Assembly (NCBI GenBank): GCA_964464035.1
Contig: CAYXEN010000002.1
Location: 28,133 to 92,132 of the forward strand
Direction of reading: 5' to 3'
DNA length: 64,000 nucleotides
DNA from: CAYXEN01 sp964464035
Lineage (GTDB): Bacteria; Krumholzibacteriota; Krumholzibacteriia; WVZY01
How positions within the stretch are numbered: the first letter of the stretch is position 1; each line of letters begins with the position of its first letter. The position numbers were made by a program, and so were the translations under genes. The notes under the pieces were generated by a model. It was given only the letters and a program-made list of their open reading frames with translations, made no database searches and had not been told where the DNA came from. Below, piece by piece: positions 1 through 8,647 of this stretch.

Positions 1-419
1 TCGTAGGGATCGTCGACCCCGGTGAAGTTCTTGATCTCCCCCGCCAGCGCCTTCTTGTACATTCCTTTGACGTCGCGCTCCTTCAAGACGTCGACGGGAG
101 CCTTTACGTAGACTTCGACGAAGTTGTCGATCGAGTTGCGCACTTCGTCCCTAACCGCCTTGTAAGGGGATATGGCGGCGGCTATAGCCGCGACGCCGTT
201 GCGGCTGAGAAGCTTACAGACGTAGCCGATACGCTTTATGTTCGTATCCCTGTCTTCCTTGGAGAAGCCCAAGCCCTTCGATAGATTGGTCCTGACCTCG
301 TCACCGTCGAGCAGCTCCACCTTCACCCCGCGTTCGAGAAGGATTTCCTCCACCTTCTTGGCGAGGGTGGACTTGCCTGAACAGGGTAGCCCGGTGAACC
401 ACAATGTGAAGCCTTTCAT
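1..419 (-). CDS. cysC: adenylyl-sulfate kinase (APS kinase), 3' end outside window
   Basis: This enzyme phosphorylates adenylyl sulfate (APS) with ATP to make PAPS, in the cytoplasm. The first 139 codons are visible of a family usually near 200 residues; the rest runs off the left edge. The N-terminal P-loop reads GLPCSGKST (residues 10-18), followed by the family's LLDGDEVR segment (about 36-43) and the GLGFSKEDR motif. The ATG at 417-419 is preceded by an AAGGAGG ribosome site 8 nt away, which fixes the start. It is the third gene of a minus-strand unit after sat and a phosphatase-superfamily gene, 46 nt downstream of the latter. Sat plus APS kinase together make PAPS for sulfate reduction or for sulfotransferases; no PAPS reductase or sulfotransferase is visible here. 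Confidence 0.93.
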   Translation of the reverse strand, partial: MKGFTLWFTGLPCSGKSTLAKKVEEILLERGVKVELLDGDEVRTNLSKGLGFSKEDRDTNIKRIGYVCKLLSRNGVAAIAAAISPYKAVRDEVRNSIDNFVEVYVKAPVDVLKERDVKGMYKKALAGEIKNFTGVDDPY

Positions 420-465
420 TTATCGATCCTCCTTGGTGGTTTGTCTCCGATCAGTTCGTCTGGTG

Positions 466-1854
466 CTACAAAACCCTTCCGATCATGTCCTCGGGGACGT
501 CGATCGAGAAGAAATCCAGAATCGAGGGGGCGACGTCGTATATCGAAACCTTGAAATTCTCGTCCCTGCCGCCTTGGGCTTCCTTGCCCCGACCGCTCCA
601 TACGAAGATCCCTTCCTGTGCGTGATTGGCGTCGTCGGGACCTGTGTCGTTTTCGAATATGTGGATTCTCTTTTGCCCCACTGTTCCCGCGCTCCTCCAG
701 TCCAGGTCGCCCAGGTAGACGATGAGGTCGGGAGCGATATTGTTCACTTCACGGTAGACTTCCGCGGGGCGGAAGACCTTGGTGCCGATACACTCGCCTT
801 TCTCGTCGGTGATCGCCTCGAGCTTCTCCTGAAGCTCGTCGAGAAAAGCGGGGAACTCTCCGGAGGGAATGACACCTTCAGGCTCGCGCCCCTGCACGTT
901 GCAGAATATCCTCGCGTAGTAGCCTCCCTCTCCCCACACGCGCGTCTTCTTCCAGTCGATCATGCGGGGTTTGAGAGACTTGGGCTCGCCCGGATACTCC
1001 TTGAGCGCGAGCAGCCCTTGTTCGATGAAGAATTCGTTTATGCAGATCCCCCCGTGCATGGGCTTGGCTCCGTGGTCGGAGACGACGATCACGGACGTTG
1101 AGGGAGGCAGCACGTCCAGCGTCCTGCCGACTTCTTCGTCGAGGTAGAGGTAGTAATCGTGTATCACGTTCTCGAATTCGTTGCCTTTCTCGTAGAGACG
1201 GTGCGTGGGATCGCAGAAGCGCCAGAAAGCATGGTGAATGCGGTCGGGCCCCATTTCGACCATCATGGCGAAATCCCAGTCTTCGTTCTTGATGAGGTGT
1301 CGGTATACCTTGAAACGCCTCGCGGTCATCGTGTAAATCTGCTCGAGGAGCTCTTTCTTGGCGTTCGTGCGGAAGTTCTCAACGTCTATTATATAATCTC
1401 CGTCGGCCACGCGGTCGATCTCCCCGGCGAGCTCGGGCGGATACGTATACGTAACGTCCTTGTTGGGGGTGAGGAAGCTCGATACCATGAGCCCGTTCAA
1501 AGGCTTCGGCGGGTAAGTCTGCGGGACGCCCAGGAGGATCGAGCGCAGGCGGTTGCGCGAGAGATGGTTCCAGACGGTCTTGGCCTTGACCGCGTTGGCG
1601 TTTGCAAAGTACAGTTCCTCGTATTCGTGGCTCTTGCGGTTCCTGAAGCCGTAGAAGCCGAGCATCCCGGGATCCTTCGAGGTCATCATCGCCGTCCAAG
1701 CTGGAACCGTGATGGGAGGAACCGTGGAGACGAGGTTGCCCTTGATAGAGCCTTCCATCAGGCGCTTGAGATTGGGCATCTCGTCGAGCCATTCACCGTA
1801 GAGCAACTGGGGGGTCAAGCAGTCGAGGCCGATTACGGCTAATTTGTCGGGCAC
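466..1854 (-). CDS. alkaline-phosphatase-superfamily phosphodiesterase/nucleotide pyrophosphatase-like protein
   Basis: This 462-residue cytoplasmic-looking protein (no signal peptide) belongs to the type I phosphodiesterase/nucleotide pyrophosphatase branch of the alkaline phosphatase fold. Visible metal and nucleophile elements are the N-terminal VIGLDCL aspartate (residue 10), the TVPPITVPAWTAMMT segment carrying the expected threonine nucleophile, the MGPDRIHHAFW motif and the SDHGAKP metal motif. Start is GTG with an AAGGA ribosome site 8 nt upstream. It lies between sat and cysC on the same strand with short gaps (23 and 46 nt), so it is probably co-transcribed with sulfate activation. 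Its substrate cannot be read from sequence. By context it could act on a nucleotide such as APS, PAPS or PAP, or on a sulfated or phosphorylated metabolite; that is inference. Confidence 0.85.
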   Translation of the reverse strand: MPDKLAVIGLDCLTPQLLYGEWLDEMPNLKRLMEGSIKGNLVSTVPPITVPAWTAMMTSKDPGMLGFYGFRNRKSHEYEELYFANANAVKAKTVWNHLSRNRLRSILLGVPQTYPPKPLNGLMVSSFLTPNKDVTYTYPPELAGEIDRVADGDYIIDVENFRTNAKKELLEQIYTMTARRFKVYRHLIKNEDWDFAMMVEMGPDRIHHAFWRFCDPTHRLYEKGNEFENVIHDYYLYLDEEVGRTLDVLPPSTSVIVVSDHGAKPMHGGICINEFFIEQGLLALKEYPGEPKSLKPRMIDWKKTRVWGEGGYYARIFCNVQGREPEGVIPSGEFPAFLDELQEKLEAITDEKGECIGTKVFRPAEVYREVNNIAPDLIVYLGDLDWRSAGTVGQKRIHIFENDTGPDDANHAQEGIFVWSGRGKEAQGGRDENFKVSIYDVAPSILDFFSIDVPEDMIGRVL

Positions 1855-1877
1855 TTTTCCGTCCTTTGCGATTCAAA

Positions 1878-3038
1878 TCACTTATTTGACAACGAAAAAT
1901 AATAATCTTCCAGTTTCTTCGCAACCTCTTCCCTCGTGAACTCGGGCGGGAGTTTCTCGCCGCTGACGAGCATCTCGCGGACCTTCGTGCCGCTCAGGAA
2001 CACCCTCTCCTCCTTGCCGTGCGGGCACGTCTTGAGCGAGCACATGCCTGCGCATTTGCGACAGTAGAAGGCATGTTCGAACATCATGGGAGTGATCTCC
2101 AGCTCGCCCGGTTCGAACTCGAGAAAGATCTTCTGGGCGTCATAGGTCCCGTAGTACGAGCCGACGCCGGCGTGATCGCGCCCGACTATGAAGTGAGTGC
2201 AACCGAAATTCTTGCGCAGGATCGCGTGGAAGATAGCCTCCCTGGGTCCGGCGTAACGCATGGCGGCGGGGAAGATGGACATGGTCACCCTTTCGCGGGG
2301 GAAGTAGTGTTTCATGACGGCGAGATAGCATTCCATCCTCACTTCGGCGGGAATGTCGTCAGACTTCGTCTCGCCCATGATCGGGTGAATGAGGAGTCCG
2401 TCGACGACCTCGAGCGCACACTTGATGAGGTACTCGTGGGCTCTGTGAATGGGATTCCTCGTCTGGAAAGCCACCACCCGGTCCCATCCCTTCGTCTTGA
2501 AGAGTATCCTCGTCTCCTTGGGATCCAGGTGATAGTTGGCGAAACGCTCGTCGACGTAGCGCTCGAACAGGGTTATCCTGCCGCCGACGTAGTGATCCCC
2601 GATGCTCTTAAGGTACTTGACTCCGGGGTGCGCGTCTTCCGTCGTGCGCAGGACCTTCTCGGCTTCACGCTCCTTGTCGAAGGCGTAGATCTCCTCCACT
2701 TCGATTAGGCCTCTTTGCACGCCGCGATCGTCCCTCAGCACGGCCTCGAAGGGAGGTTTCGGGTAGGACGACGGATCCTTCTTCAAGGACAGGGTCACGG
2801 GAAGGGACCAGGGAAGGCCCTTGGGTAGGCGCATGCGCTCGACGACGCTTTCGTACTCGTCTCTCGTCATGAAACCCTCGAGAGGGCTCATCGCGCCGTT
2901 GGCGATCAGAGTGAGATCGGAGAACTCGCGGTTGTTGAGCTCGATGACGGGGAGATCCTTGGCCTTGTTCGCGAGCTCGGATCTCAGCGTTTCATCCGCG
3001 GTCCTGTTGACGAGTCTTCCTCCGTGGGCCCTTATCAT
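1878..3038 (-). CDS. sat: sulfate adenylyltransferase (ATP sulfurylase)
   Basis: Catalyses ATP + sulfate to APS + pyrophosphate, the first step of sulfate activation. The 386-residue length fits the monofunctional Sat family. The catalytic QTRNPIHRAHE motif (about residues 196-206) and the GRDHAGVG motif are intact, and the C-terminal CRKCAGMCSLKTC cysteine cluster is the zinc site known from Sat of Thermus, Aquifex and sulfur prokaryotes. The ATG is preceded by GGGAGG with a 5-nt spacer. It heads the minus-strand sat-phosphatase-cysC unit. There is no fused APS-kinase domain; that activity is supplied by the separate cysC gene. Confidence 0.96.
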   Translation of the reverse strand: MIRAHGGRLVNRTADETLRSELANKAKDLPVIELNNREFSDLTLIANGAMSPLEGFMTRDEYESVVERMRLPKGLPWSLPVTLSLKKDPSSYPKPPFEAVLRDDRGVQRGLIEVEEIYAFDKEREAEKVLRTTEDAHPGVKYLKSIGDHYVGGRITLFERYVDERFANYHLDPKETRILFKTKGWDRVVAFQTRNPIHRAHEYLIKCALEVVDGLLIHPIMGETKSDDIPAEVRMECYLAVMKHYFPRERVTMSIFPAAMRYAGPREAIFHAILRKNFGCTHFIVGRDHAGVGSYYGTYDAQKIFLEFEPGELEITPMMFEHAFYCRKCAGMCSLKTCPHGKEERVFLSGTKVREMLVSGEKLPPEFTREEVAKKLEDYYFSLSNK

Positions 3039-3388
3039 CTCAACCTCCCGGGATTATTTCGAAAACGCCCCGCTCCGGCGGGAATCCTGCATGAGCGGTT
3101 TTGCAGTCCCGTTCACTGGAAACTTGTTGATCTACGGGGACTTAAAACCAGGTCACCGATGGGATCCAGAACTTCCTGAGGGGCGATTGGACTATCACTT
3201 CAGGCATTCTCTGCAATAGGTGATCTTGAAAGTAAAATGATATTCCAGAATGACTTGATTTGCAAGGACTTTATTAGTCCGCGATCTTTCGCCGGGGCCC
3301 GGCGGGGGAAATCTCTTTAAGCATGCGTATGATTTATGCTAGTTTCCAGTCTCGCACGCGACATCGGGTACGAGCGGAGAGAAACCCT
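3039..3388. promoter_or_regulatory. divergent intergenic region between sat and the flippase-like gene
   Basis: This 350-bp stretch separates two divergently transcribed genes and must carry promoters for both. No box is convincing enough to name. A tight GC-rich dyad, CGCCGG-GGC-CCGGCG at 3290-3304, lies about 85 bp before the plus-strand start and is not followed by a T-run, so it may be an operator or an RNA hairpin. AT-rich TATGAT/TATGCT hexamers follow it near 3329-3345 as possible -10 elements. No riboswitch class was recognised. Confidence 0.35.
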
Positions 3389-4354
3389 ATGAGAAAGATC
3401 GTCTCTTTCATCCTTCCTTTCATAGGATTGGCCATATTCGCATACATCATCCACGCGACGGGGTGGGGCAGGATAATCGACGCCTTCAAGCGCATGCGTC
3501 CCGCCAAGCTGTACCTGATGCCTCTCTTCGTGGCTTTCATAATCCTGATCCGGGGCTATCGCTGGCAGTACCTGATGCGCATGCTTGGCATAGACTACTC
3601 GCTGTGGCGAAGCAATGTGGTCTGGACCATCGGATTCTTCGCCGCCGCGGTGACCCCGGGCAAGGTCGGTGACGCGCTCCGGGCCTTCTACGTCAGCAAC
3701 GAGACCGGCAGGAACTTCGGGGAGTGTTTTCTGAGCGTCTTCATGGACAGGCTGCTCGACCTGATCGTAGTCGTTCTCTTCGGCGTCGTCACGATAATCG
3801 TTTTCTCCCATTACTACATGCAGCTTCCTTCGCTGTGGATAATCTTCGCTTGTGTAGCGGGGTTGCTCGCTCTCATCGTCGCGGCCCTCTACCGCGACCT
3901 GATGAAAAAGCTGCTCAAACCTGTTTTCAACGTCCTCGTTCCCAAGAAATACAAGGAGAGCGCCTCACTGAATTTCAACGCCTTCTACGATGCCCTGGCG
4001 TCCTACGTCAAGAATTGGAAAGGCGTGATGAAGGCCTTTCTCTTGACCGTGGTCTACTGGGTGGTGGTGTTCGTTCTGGCCTATTATACGGCCTATGTCA
4101 TGGATACCGGCGTCTCCTTCTCGTATCTCTTCATCATCATGCCGGTCGTCACCCTGGTCGAACTCATTCCGATATCGCTTTCCGGGCTTGGAACCAGGGA
4201 GGCCACGGTGATAAAATTCTTCCAGGTGGTGGGAATTTCGCAGGCCGGCGCCGTCGGTTTTTCCATAGCCTATCTTCTCCTCGGGACGTATCTGACAGCG
4301 CTCATAGGTTTCTTTCTCTGGCTGAAGTACCCTGCGAAATTGACCGGCGATTAG
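3389..4354 (+). CDS. flippase-like multi-pass membrane protein (lysylphosphatidylglycerol synthase TM / UPF0104 family)
   Basis: A 321-residue inner-membrane protein with about eight hydrophobic segments. It shows the hallmarks of the UPF0104/LPG-synthase transmembrane family: the early RGYRWQYLMR stretch, the FFAAAVTPGKVGDALRAF motif and the SLSGLGTREA motif near the C-terminus. Family members act as lipid or glycolipid flippase-like proteins; the substrate is unknown here. An upstream in-frame ATG exists at 3323, but the ATG at 3389 has a GGAGAG ribosome site and begins the family-typical hydrophobic N-terminus. It reads away from sat and precedes the cca gene by 91 nt. Confidence 0.85.
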   Translation: MRKIVSFILPFIGLAIFAYIIHATGWGRIIDAFKRMRPAKLYLMPLFVAFIILIRGYRWQYLMRMLGIDYSLWRSNVVWTIGFFAAAVTPGKVGDALRAFYVSNETGRNFGECFLSVFMDRLLDLIVVVLFGVVTIIVFSHYYMQLPSLWIIFACVAGLLALIVAALYRDLMKKLLKPVFNVLVPKKYKESASLNFNAFYDALASYVKNWKGVMKAFLLTVVYWVVVFVLAYYTAYVMDTGVSFSYLFIIMPVVTLVELIPISLSGLGTREATVIKFFQVVGISQAGAVGFSIAYLLLGTYLTALIGFFLWLKYPAKLTGD

Positions 4355-4445
4355 GGACGGCCCGACGGAGCGCCTAAGTCGTGGAAACGGCGCGGCGGCT
4401 ACGCGGGAACGGTGCGCGGTATCGAAGGATCCCGGCAGCACGACC

Positions 4446-5849
4446 ATGACGACGTTTGCAGGAGCCACGGGCATGGGCGAGAGACCCCAATGGCAGAATG
4501 AGATCCTCGAGGAAGGCGAACTGTACCTGGTCGGCGGGGTGGTGAGGGACGGCGTGATGGGAGGCAGGGGAGGGAGCGAGGACTACGACTACGTCGTGAC
4601 GGGAATCGATCCGCGGAGGCTCGAGGATATCCTGGGAAGACACGGCGAAGTGCGCTTCGTCGGCAGGTCGTTCGGCGTATACAAGTTCACGCCGGCGGGC
4701 GAGTCGGCCTCGCTGGACGTGGCTTTTCCGCGCCGGGAAACCTCCACCGGGCCCGGTCACAAGGATTTCGAAGTCGATTGGGACTGGAGGCTCCCGATAG
4801 AGGCGGATCTGGAGAGGCGCGATTTCACGATGAACGCGATGGCGCTCAGCATTAGAGACGGGAAGTTGATCGATCCCCTGGGGGGAAGGGATGATATCGA
4901 GCGCCGGCTCGTGAAGATGGTTTTCCCCGAAGCCTTCAAGGAGGATTCCCTCCGGATCCTTCGCGGAATCCGGTTCGCCGCGCGCTTCGAATTCGACATC
5001 GATGCGGCCACGAGAGGGGCGATGATCGAAGCGGCTCGGCTGATCCGTTTCTTGAGCCCGGAAAGGATACAGGAAGAACTGTCCCGCTTGCTCACGCAAT
5101 GCGCCAAGCCGAGCGTCGGCTTCATGGAGATGCACGAGATCGGTGTATTGAAGATCATCCTTCCCGAGCTCGACAGGTGCGCCGGCGTCGCCCAGAACGA
5201 GTTTCACCCCGACGACGTGTTCATGCACAGCCTCAAGACGTGCGACTGTGCGCCGCGGGACAACCTCGCGGTGAGATGGGCGGCCCTGCTTCACGACGTG
5301 GGCAAGGTGGACAAGAAACAAAAAATAAGAGACGAGCATACGGGGGAAGAACGTATCGTCTTCTACCAGCACGAAAAACTGAGCGCCGAAGCCACGGAGA
5401 CGGTCCTCAAGCGGCTGCGCTACGGCAAGGCTCTTGTCGAGAAGTGTCGGAACCTCGTACTCAATCACATGTTCAATTATGAGAGCGAATGGGGAGAGAG
5501 CGCCGTCCTGAGATTCATCCGGCGGGTCGGCGAAGACGGGATCGGCGATCTCATGGCCCTACGCAGGGCGGATTGCGGATCGCGCAACCTTGCGGGGGAA
5601 GCGGAGAAACTCGCGGAATTCGAAAAGCGTATAGACGAAGTCCTGGAAGAACAGCGGGCGTTTTCGCTGGAGGACCTCGCGATAGACGGGCGGACGGTCA
5701 TGAATGTCCTCGGGATCGAAGAGGGCCCCGAAGTCGGCAGGATCCTGGAAGAGATCCTCGAGGAAGTCATCGGGAACCCCGCTTTGAACACGAGACGAAA
5801 ACTCAAGGCGCTGATGAAGAAGAAGTACGCAAAAAGAAAGCCCCTGTAA
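4446..5849 (+). CDS. cca: tRNA nucleotidyltransferase (CCA-adding/poly(A) polymerase family) with HD domain
   Basis: Adds or repairs the 3' CCA of tRNAs. The nucleotidyltransferase head shows LVGGVVRD (about residues 28-35) and the metal-binding DYDYVVTG. These are followed by the RRDFTMNAMA motif and the RILRGIRFAARFEF neck motif. An HD hydrolase domain (LLHDVGK, about residue 280) follows, giving 467 residues as in the HD-containing bacterial class II enzymes. A second in-frame ATG lies 9 codons in and could be the true start. The need for it is shown in this window: the tRNA-Arg gene at 27216 does not encode CCA. CCA-adding, A-adding and poly(A) polymerase activities cannot be separated by eye. 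Confidence 0.9.
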   Translation: MTTFAGATGMGERPQWQNEILEEGELYLVGGVVRDGVMGGRGGSEDYDYVVTGIDPRRLEDILGRHGEVRFVGRSFGVYKFTPAGESASLDVAFPRRETSTGPGHKDFEVDWDWRLPIEADLERRDFTMNAMALSIRDGKLIDPLGGRDDIERRLVKMVFPEAFKEDSLRILRGIRFAARFEFDIDAATRGAMIEAARLIRFLSPERIQEELSRLLTQCAKPSVGFMEMHEIGVLKIILPELDRCAGVAQNEFHPDDVFMHSLKTCDCAPRDNLAVRWAALLHDVGKVDKKQKIRDEHTGEERIVFYQHEKLSAEATETVLKRLRYGKALVEKCRNLVLNHMFNYESEWGESAVLRFIRRVGEDGIGDLMALRRADCGSRNLAGEAEKLAEFEKRIDEVLEEQRAFSLEDLAIDGRTVMNVLGIEEGPEVGRILEEILEEVIGNPALNTRRKLKALMKKKYAKRKPL

Positions 5850-5872
5850 GCGGTGTCAGGGGTATTCTTTTT
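5841..5872 (+). terminator. intrinsic terminator overlapping the cca stop codon
   Basis: A stem CCCCTG (5841-5846) pairs with CAGGGG (5857-5862) and is followed by a T-rich tract TATTCTTTTT. The TAA stop of cca sits in the loop. This is a standard rho-independent terminator layout, with a modest six-pair stem. Confidence 0.6.
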
Positions 5873-5940
5873 GGAAAAGTGGTTGAAAGGATTCAACGTT
5901 CCAAAAAGTCGAGTAAGTCAATGGGGCAAAACTGACTTAC
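5867..5940. repeat. two successive perfect hairpins downstream of cca
   Basis: The first is CTTTTTGGAA (5867-5876) against TTCCAAAAAG (5899-5908), a perfect 10-bp stem with an inner TTGAA/TTCAA pair (5883-5887, 5892-5896). The second is GTAAGTCA (5913-5920) against TGACTTAC (5933-5940), a perfect 8-bp stem. Because the first stem has T-runs or A-runs on both sides it could terminate transcription from either direction. No coding sequence overlaps it. Confidence 0.55.
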
Positions 5941-6072
5941 AGAGGCTTTCAATGCAAAGCTACTAATTGAGTGCTGATCTTGTCAACGATTTTATTGGTT
6001 GTTCCGGAGAGGCATTCGTCATAGAGTGCTGCCAGCCGGGCGGCCGTGTTTGCCAAAAAGGGGCTCATGCAT

Positions 6073-6384
6073 ATGGACGACGATGTGTTCATCTCCAAGC
6101 TCAACGAGATCACCAGAGAGTACAGGCTCAAGCTCCCGATCCTCGAAGGCGGCAGGGAGCCCAAGGGCAGTGAACTCGAGGTCTGGGCACGGTTCTTCGA
6201 GCTGTGCCTCAAGAAGGGCATATCACTTGGGGACCAGAGGTGGAAGCGCGTGAAGATGGAAACGAGCGGCTCGAGGGCCGTGTTCTCCCTGGAGGGCGCG
6301 AGGGCGGAGGCCGCCGACTCGGATTTCCGAGTAGGGTTGAAGCTGCTCCTGAGCCTTTTCGGCGAGGGCAGAAGCGGGCAATAA
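6073..6384 (+). CDS. small hypothetical protein, 103 aa
   Basis: An unrecognised acidic/basic soluble protein without signal peptide or membrane segments. The ATG at 6073 is chosen because AAAAGGGG lies 9-10 nt upstream; a GTG at 6046 and an ATG at 6067 are in-frame alternatives. The middle shows an amphipathic helix-like stretch around WARFFELCLKKG, and the C-terminus is rich in Leu and Gly. It stands alone between the cca hairpins and the dnaK promoter region, about 200 nt before dnaK. Reality as a gene is supported by the ribosome site and by its position on the coding strand, not by homology. Confidence 0.5.
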   Translation: MDDDVFISKLNEITREYRLKLPILEGGREPKGSELEVWARFFELCLKKGISLGDQRWKRVKMETSGSRAVFSLEGARAEAADSDFRVGLKLLLSLFGEGRSGQ

Positions 6385-6470
6385 ACACCGCCAAATAGTC
6401 GTAATTCCTGCCAATATTACAGCATCAAATGAGGGGGTCAATGCCCCGAAGGTGCATGTGGATTCTTAAC

Positions 6471-6499
6471 TTGTTTTGTTTCTTTGGGTTGTATATATA
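6471..6499 (+). promoter_or_regulatory. candidate sigma-70 promoter of dnaK
   Basis: TTGTTT (6471-6476) and TATATA (6494-6499) are separated by 17 bp, about 90 bp before the dnaK start. No CIRCE inverted repeat is visible. A separate TTGGCACG-N4-TTGAT string at 6507-6523 resembles a -24/-12 promoter but lacks the invariant -12 GC. Confidence 0.4.
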
Positions 6500-6589
6500 T
6501 CCCGACTTGGCACGTGCATTGATTAACTCAAGTCGAATAGCATCTGCAAGATGACTGTTTGAAGAATCTACAAGAAAGGGTGATGACAA

Positions 6590-8521
6590 ATGAGCAAGAT
6601 AATAGGAATCGACCTGGGAACCACGAATTCATGCGTTGCGGTGATAGAGGGTGGCGAGCCCAAGGTCATACCCAACCCCGACGGAGGGCGTACCACCCCT
6701 TCGATTGTGGCTTTCACGAAGGACGAAGAGAAGCTCGTGGGACAGCTGGCGAAGCGCCAGGCGATAACGAATCCGGAGAATACGATATCTTCGATCAAGC
6801 GCTTCATGGGTAGAAGGTACAGCGAGTGCGCCCAGGAAATCACGACAATTCCCTACAGGGTGAAGGAAGGACCGAACGGTGATGCGAGAGTGATCCTCCA
6901 GGGCAAGGAGTACTCGCCGCCCGAGATATCCGCCATGGTTTTGCAGTATCTCAAGAGCGCGGCGGAATCATACCTCGGCGAGAAGGTCACGGACGCCGTC
7001 ATAACGGTGCCCGCCTACTTCAACGACAGCCAGCGCCAAGCCACCAAGGATGCGGGTAAGATAGCGGGCCTCAACGTGAAGAGGATCATCAACGAACCCA
7101 CGGCGGCTTCTCTCGCCTACGGGCTCGACAAGAAGAAGGATCAGACGATCGCCGTCTTCGACCTCGGAGGCGGAACCTTCGACATATCCATCCTGGAGAT
7201 CGGCGAGGGTGTTTTCGAGGTCAAGTCGACGAACGGCGACACGCACTTGGGAGGCGACGATTTCGATCAGAAGATCATCGACTACCTCGTGGCGGAGTTC
7301 AAGAAGGAGCAGGGCATAGATCTCTCCGGCGACCCAATCGCGATGCAGAGGCTGAAGGAGGCCGCGGAGAGGGCGAAGTGCGAGCTCTCCACGACGAACC
7401 AGACCGAGATAAACCTGCCGTTCATAACGGCCGATTCGTCCGGCCCCAAGCACTTGAACATCAAGCTCACGCGGGCCAAGATGGAGCAACTCGTGGAGGA
7501 TCTCGTCGAGCGAACGGTGAATCCGTGCCGGCGGGCCATGGAAGACGCCGGGTTGAAGCCGGACGACATCGACGAGGTGATATTGGTGGGAGGGTCCACG
7601 CGGATGCCTCTCGTCCAGGAGAAAGTCAAGGAACTCTTCGGGAAGGAGCCGCACAAGGGGATAAACCCCGACGAGGTCGTCGCCATCGGAGCGGCCATCC
7701 AGGGTGGAGTTCTCCAGGGGGACGTGAACGACGTTCTGCTTCTCGACGTGACTCCTCTGTCGCTCGGGATCGAAACCCTCGGGGGCGTCGCCACCAAGTT
7801 GATACCGCGCAATACGACCATCCCGACGAAGAAGACCGAGATATTCTCGACCGCCGCGGACGGTCAGACCGCGGTGGACATCCACGTCCTTCAGGGTGAG
7901 CGGGAGATGGCCGTCGACAACAAGACGATCGGCCGGTTCCAGCTCGCCGGTATTCCTCCCGCGCCGCGAGGCGTGCCCCAGATCGAGGTGACGTTCGACA
8001 TAGATGCCGACGGCATCCTTCACGTCTCGGCGAAGGACAAGGGGACGGGCAAGGAGCAGAAGATCGTCATCAAGGCTTCCAGCGGATTGAGCGAGGCTGA
8101 AATCGAGAGGATGGTGAAGGACGCGGAGAAGATGCGGGAAGAGGACAGGAAGAAACGCGAACTTGTCGACGCCCGCAACGAAGCCGACGCCCTGATCTAT
8201 CAGACCGAGAAGCAGCTCAAGGAATACAAGGACAAGCTGGATGGCGCAGACGTGAAGGAGCTGGAAATCGGCATCGAGAGGATCCGTGAAGCTCTCAAGA
8301 CGGACAATGCGGCATCCATAAAGGAAGCGACCGAGAGCTTGAACAAGGTGTGGCAGGCGGCGGCCCAGAAGATGTACCAGGCTGCGTCTTCGCAGCAGGG
8401 TTCGGCGCAGGAAGCGACCAAGGAAGCTTCCGGGACCACAGACGCCGGAGCCGAGGGTCCCAAGGCAGGGGAGAAAGTCGTGGACGCCGACTACGAGATC
8501 CTGGACGACGAGAAGAAGTGA
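6590..8521 (+). CDS. dnaK: molecular chaperone DnaK (Hsp70)
   Basis: ATP-dependent cytoplasmic chaperone acting with DnaJ and GrpE. At 643 residues it has the normal length. Visible signatures are GIDLGTTNS (6-14), IVAFTKDE, the VFDLGGGTFD phosphate-binding motif, the LVGGSTRMP motif and the DVTPLSLGIETLGG linker into the substrate domain. The alpha-helical lid ends in an Ala/Gly-rich tail and the typical DADYEILDDEKK end. The ATG follows AAGGGTGATGACAA, giving an AGGGTGA ribosome site. No dnaJ or grpE gene adjoins it. Transcription probably starts from the promoter elements around 6471-6499. Confidence 0.98.
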   Translation: MSKIIGIDLGTTNSCVAVIEGGEPKVIPNPDGGRTTPSIVAFTKDEEKLVGQLAKRQAITNPENTISSIKRFMGRRYSECAQEITTIPYRVKEGPNGDARVILQGKEYSPPEISAMVLQYLKSAAESYLGEKVTDAVITVPAYFNDSQRQATKDAGKIAGLNVKRIINEPTAASLAYGLDKKKDQTIAVFDLGGGTFDISILEIGEGVFEVKSTNGDTHLGGDDFDQKIIDYLVAEFKKEQGIDLSGDPIAMQRLKEAAERAKCELSTTNQTEINLPFITADSSGPKHLNIKLTRAKMEQLVEDLVERTVNPCRRAMEDAGLKPDDIDEVILVGGSTRMPLVQEKVKELFGKEPHKGINPDEVVAIGAAIQGGVLQGDVNDVLLLDVTPLSLGIETLGGVATKLIPRNTTIPTKKTEIFSTAADGQTAVDIHVLQGEREMAVDNKTIGRFQLAGIPPAPRGVPQIEVTFDIDADGILHVSAKDKGTGKEQKIVIKASSGLSEAEIERMVKDAEKMREEDRKKRELVDARNEADALIYQTEKQLKEYKDKLDGADVKELEIGIERIREALKTDNAASIKEATESLNKVWQAAAQKMYQAASSQQGSAQEATKEASGTTDAGAEGPKAGEKVVDADYEILDDEKK

Positions 8522-8595
8522 TCTCGCGGAGGCGCGCAAGAACAGCCTCGGCTGATGCGCCGCGGAACGAATGGACGCGGCAAACCGATTTATGC

Positions 8596-8625
8596 TTGAC
8601 CCTGACGCCTGGAGCTTATTAATCT
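8596..8625 (+). promoter_or_regulatory. promoter for tRNA-Val(GAC)
   Basis: TTGACC (8596-8601) and TAATCT (8620-8625) are separated by 18 bp, placing the start of transcription near 8632, some 16 nt before the tRNA. The same transcript could continue into thrS. Confidence 0.55.
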
Positions 8626-8647
8626 ACTCAAAGTAAGCTCGATAGGT

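Noticed and set aside
466..1854. Long open frames on the plus strand opposite the AlkP-superfamily gene (238-1101, 1159-1842)
   Set aside because: They are antisense shadows: the minus-strand protein has clear family motifs, and the plus-strand translations are low-complexity and rich in Arg/Val without recognisable domains.
6968..8539. A 523-codon open frame antisense to dnaK, and similar antisense frames over thrS, dxs, pheT and recN
   Set aside because: High-GC codon bias of real genes leaves the complementary frame open. The dnaK, thrS, dxs, pheT and recN motifs settle the coding strand.
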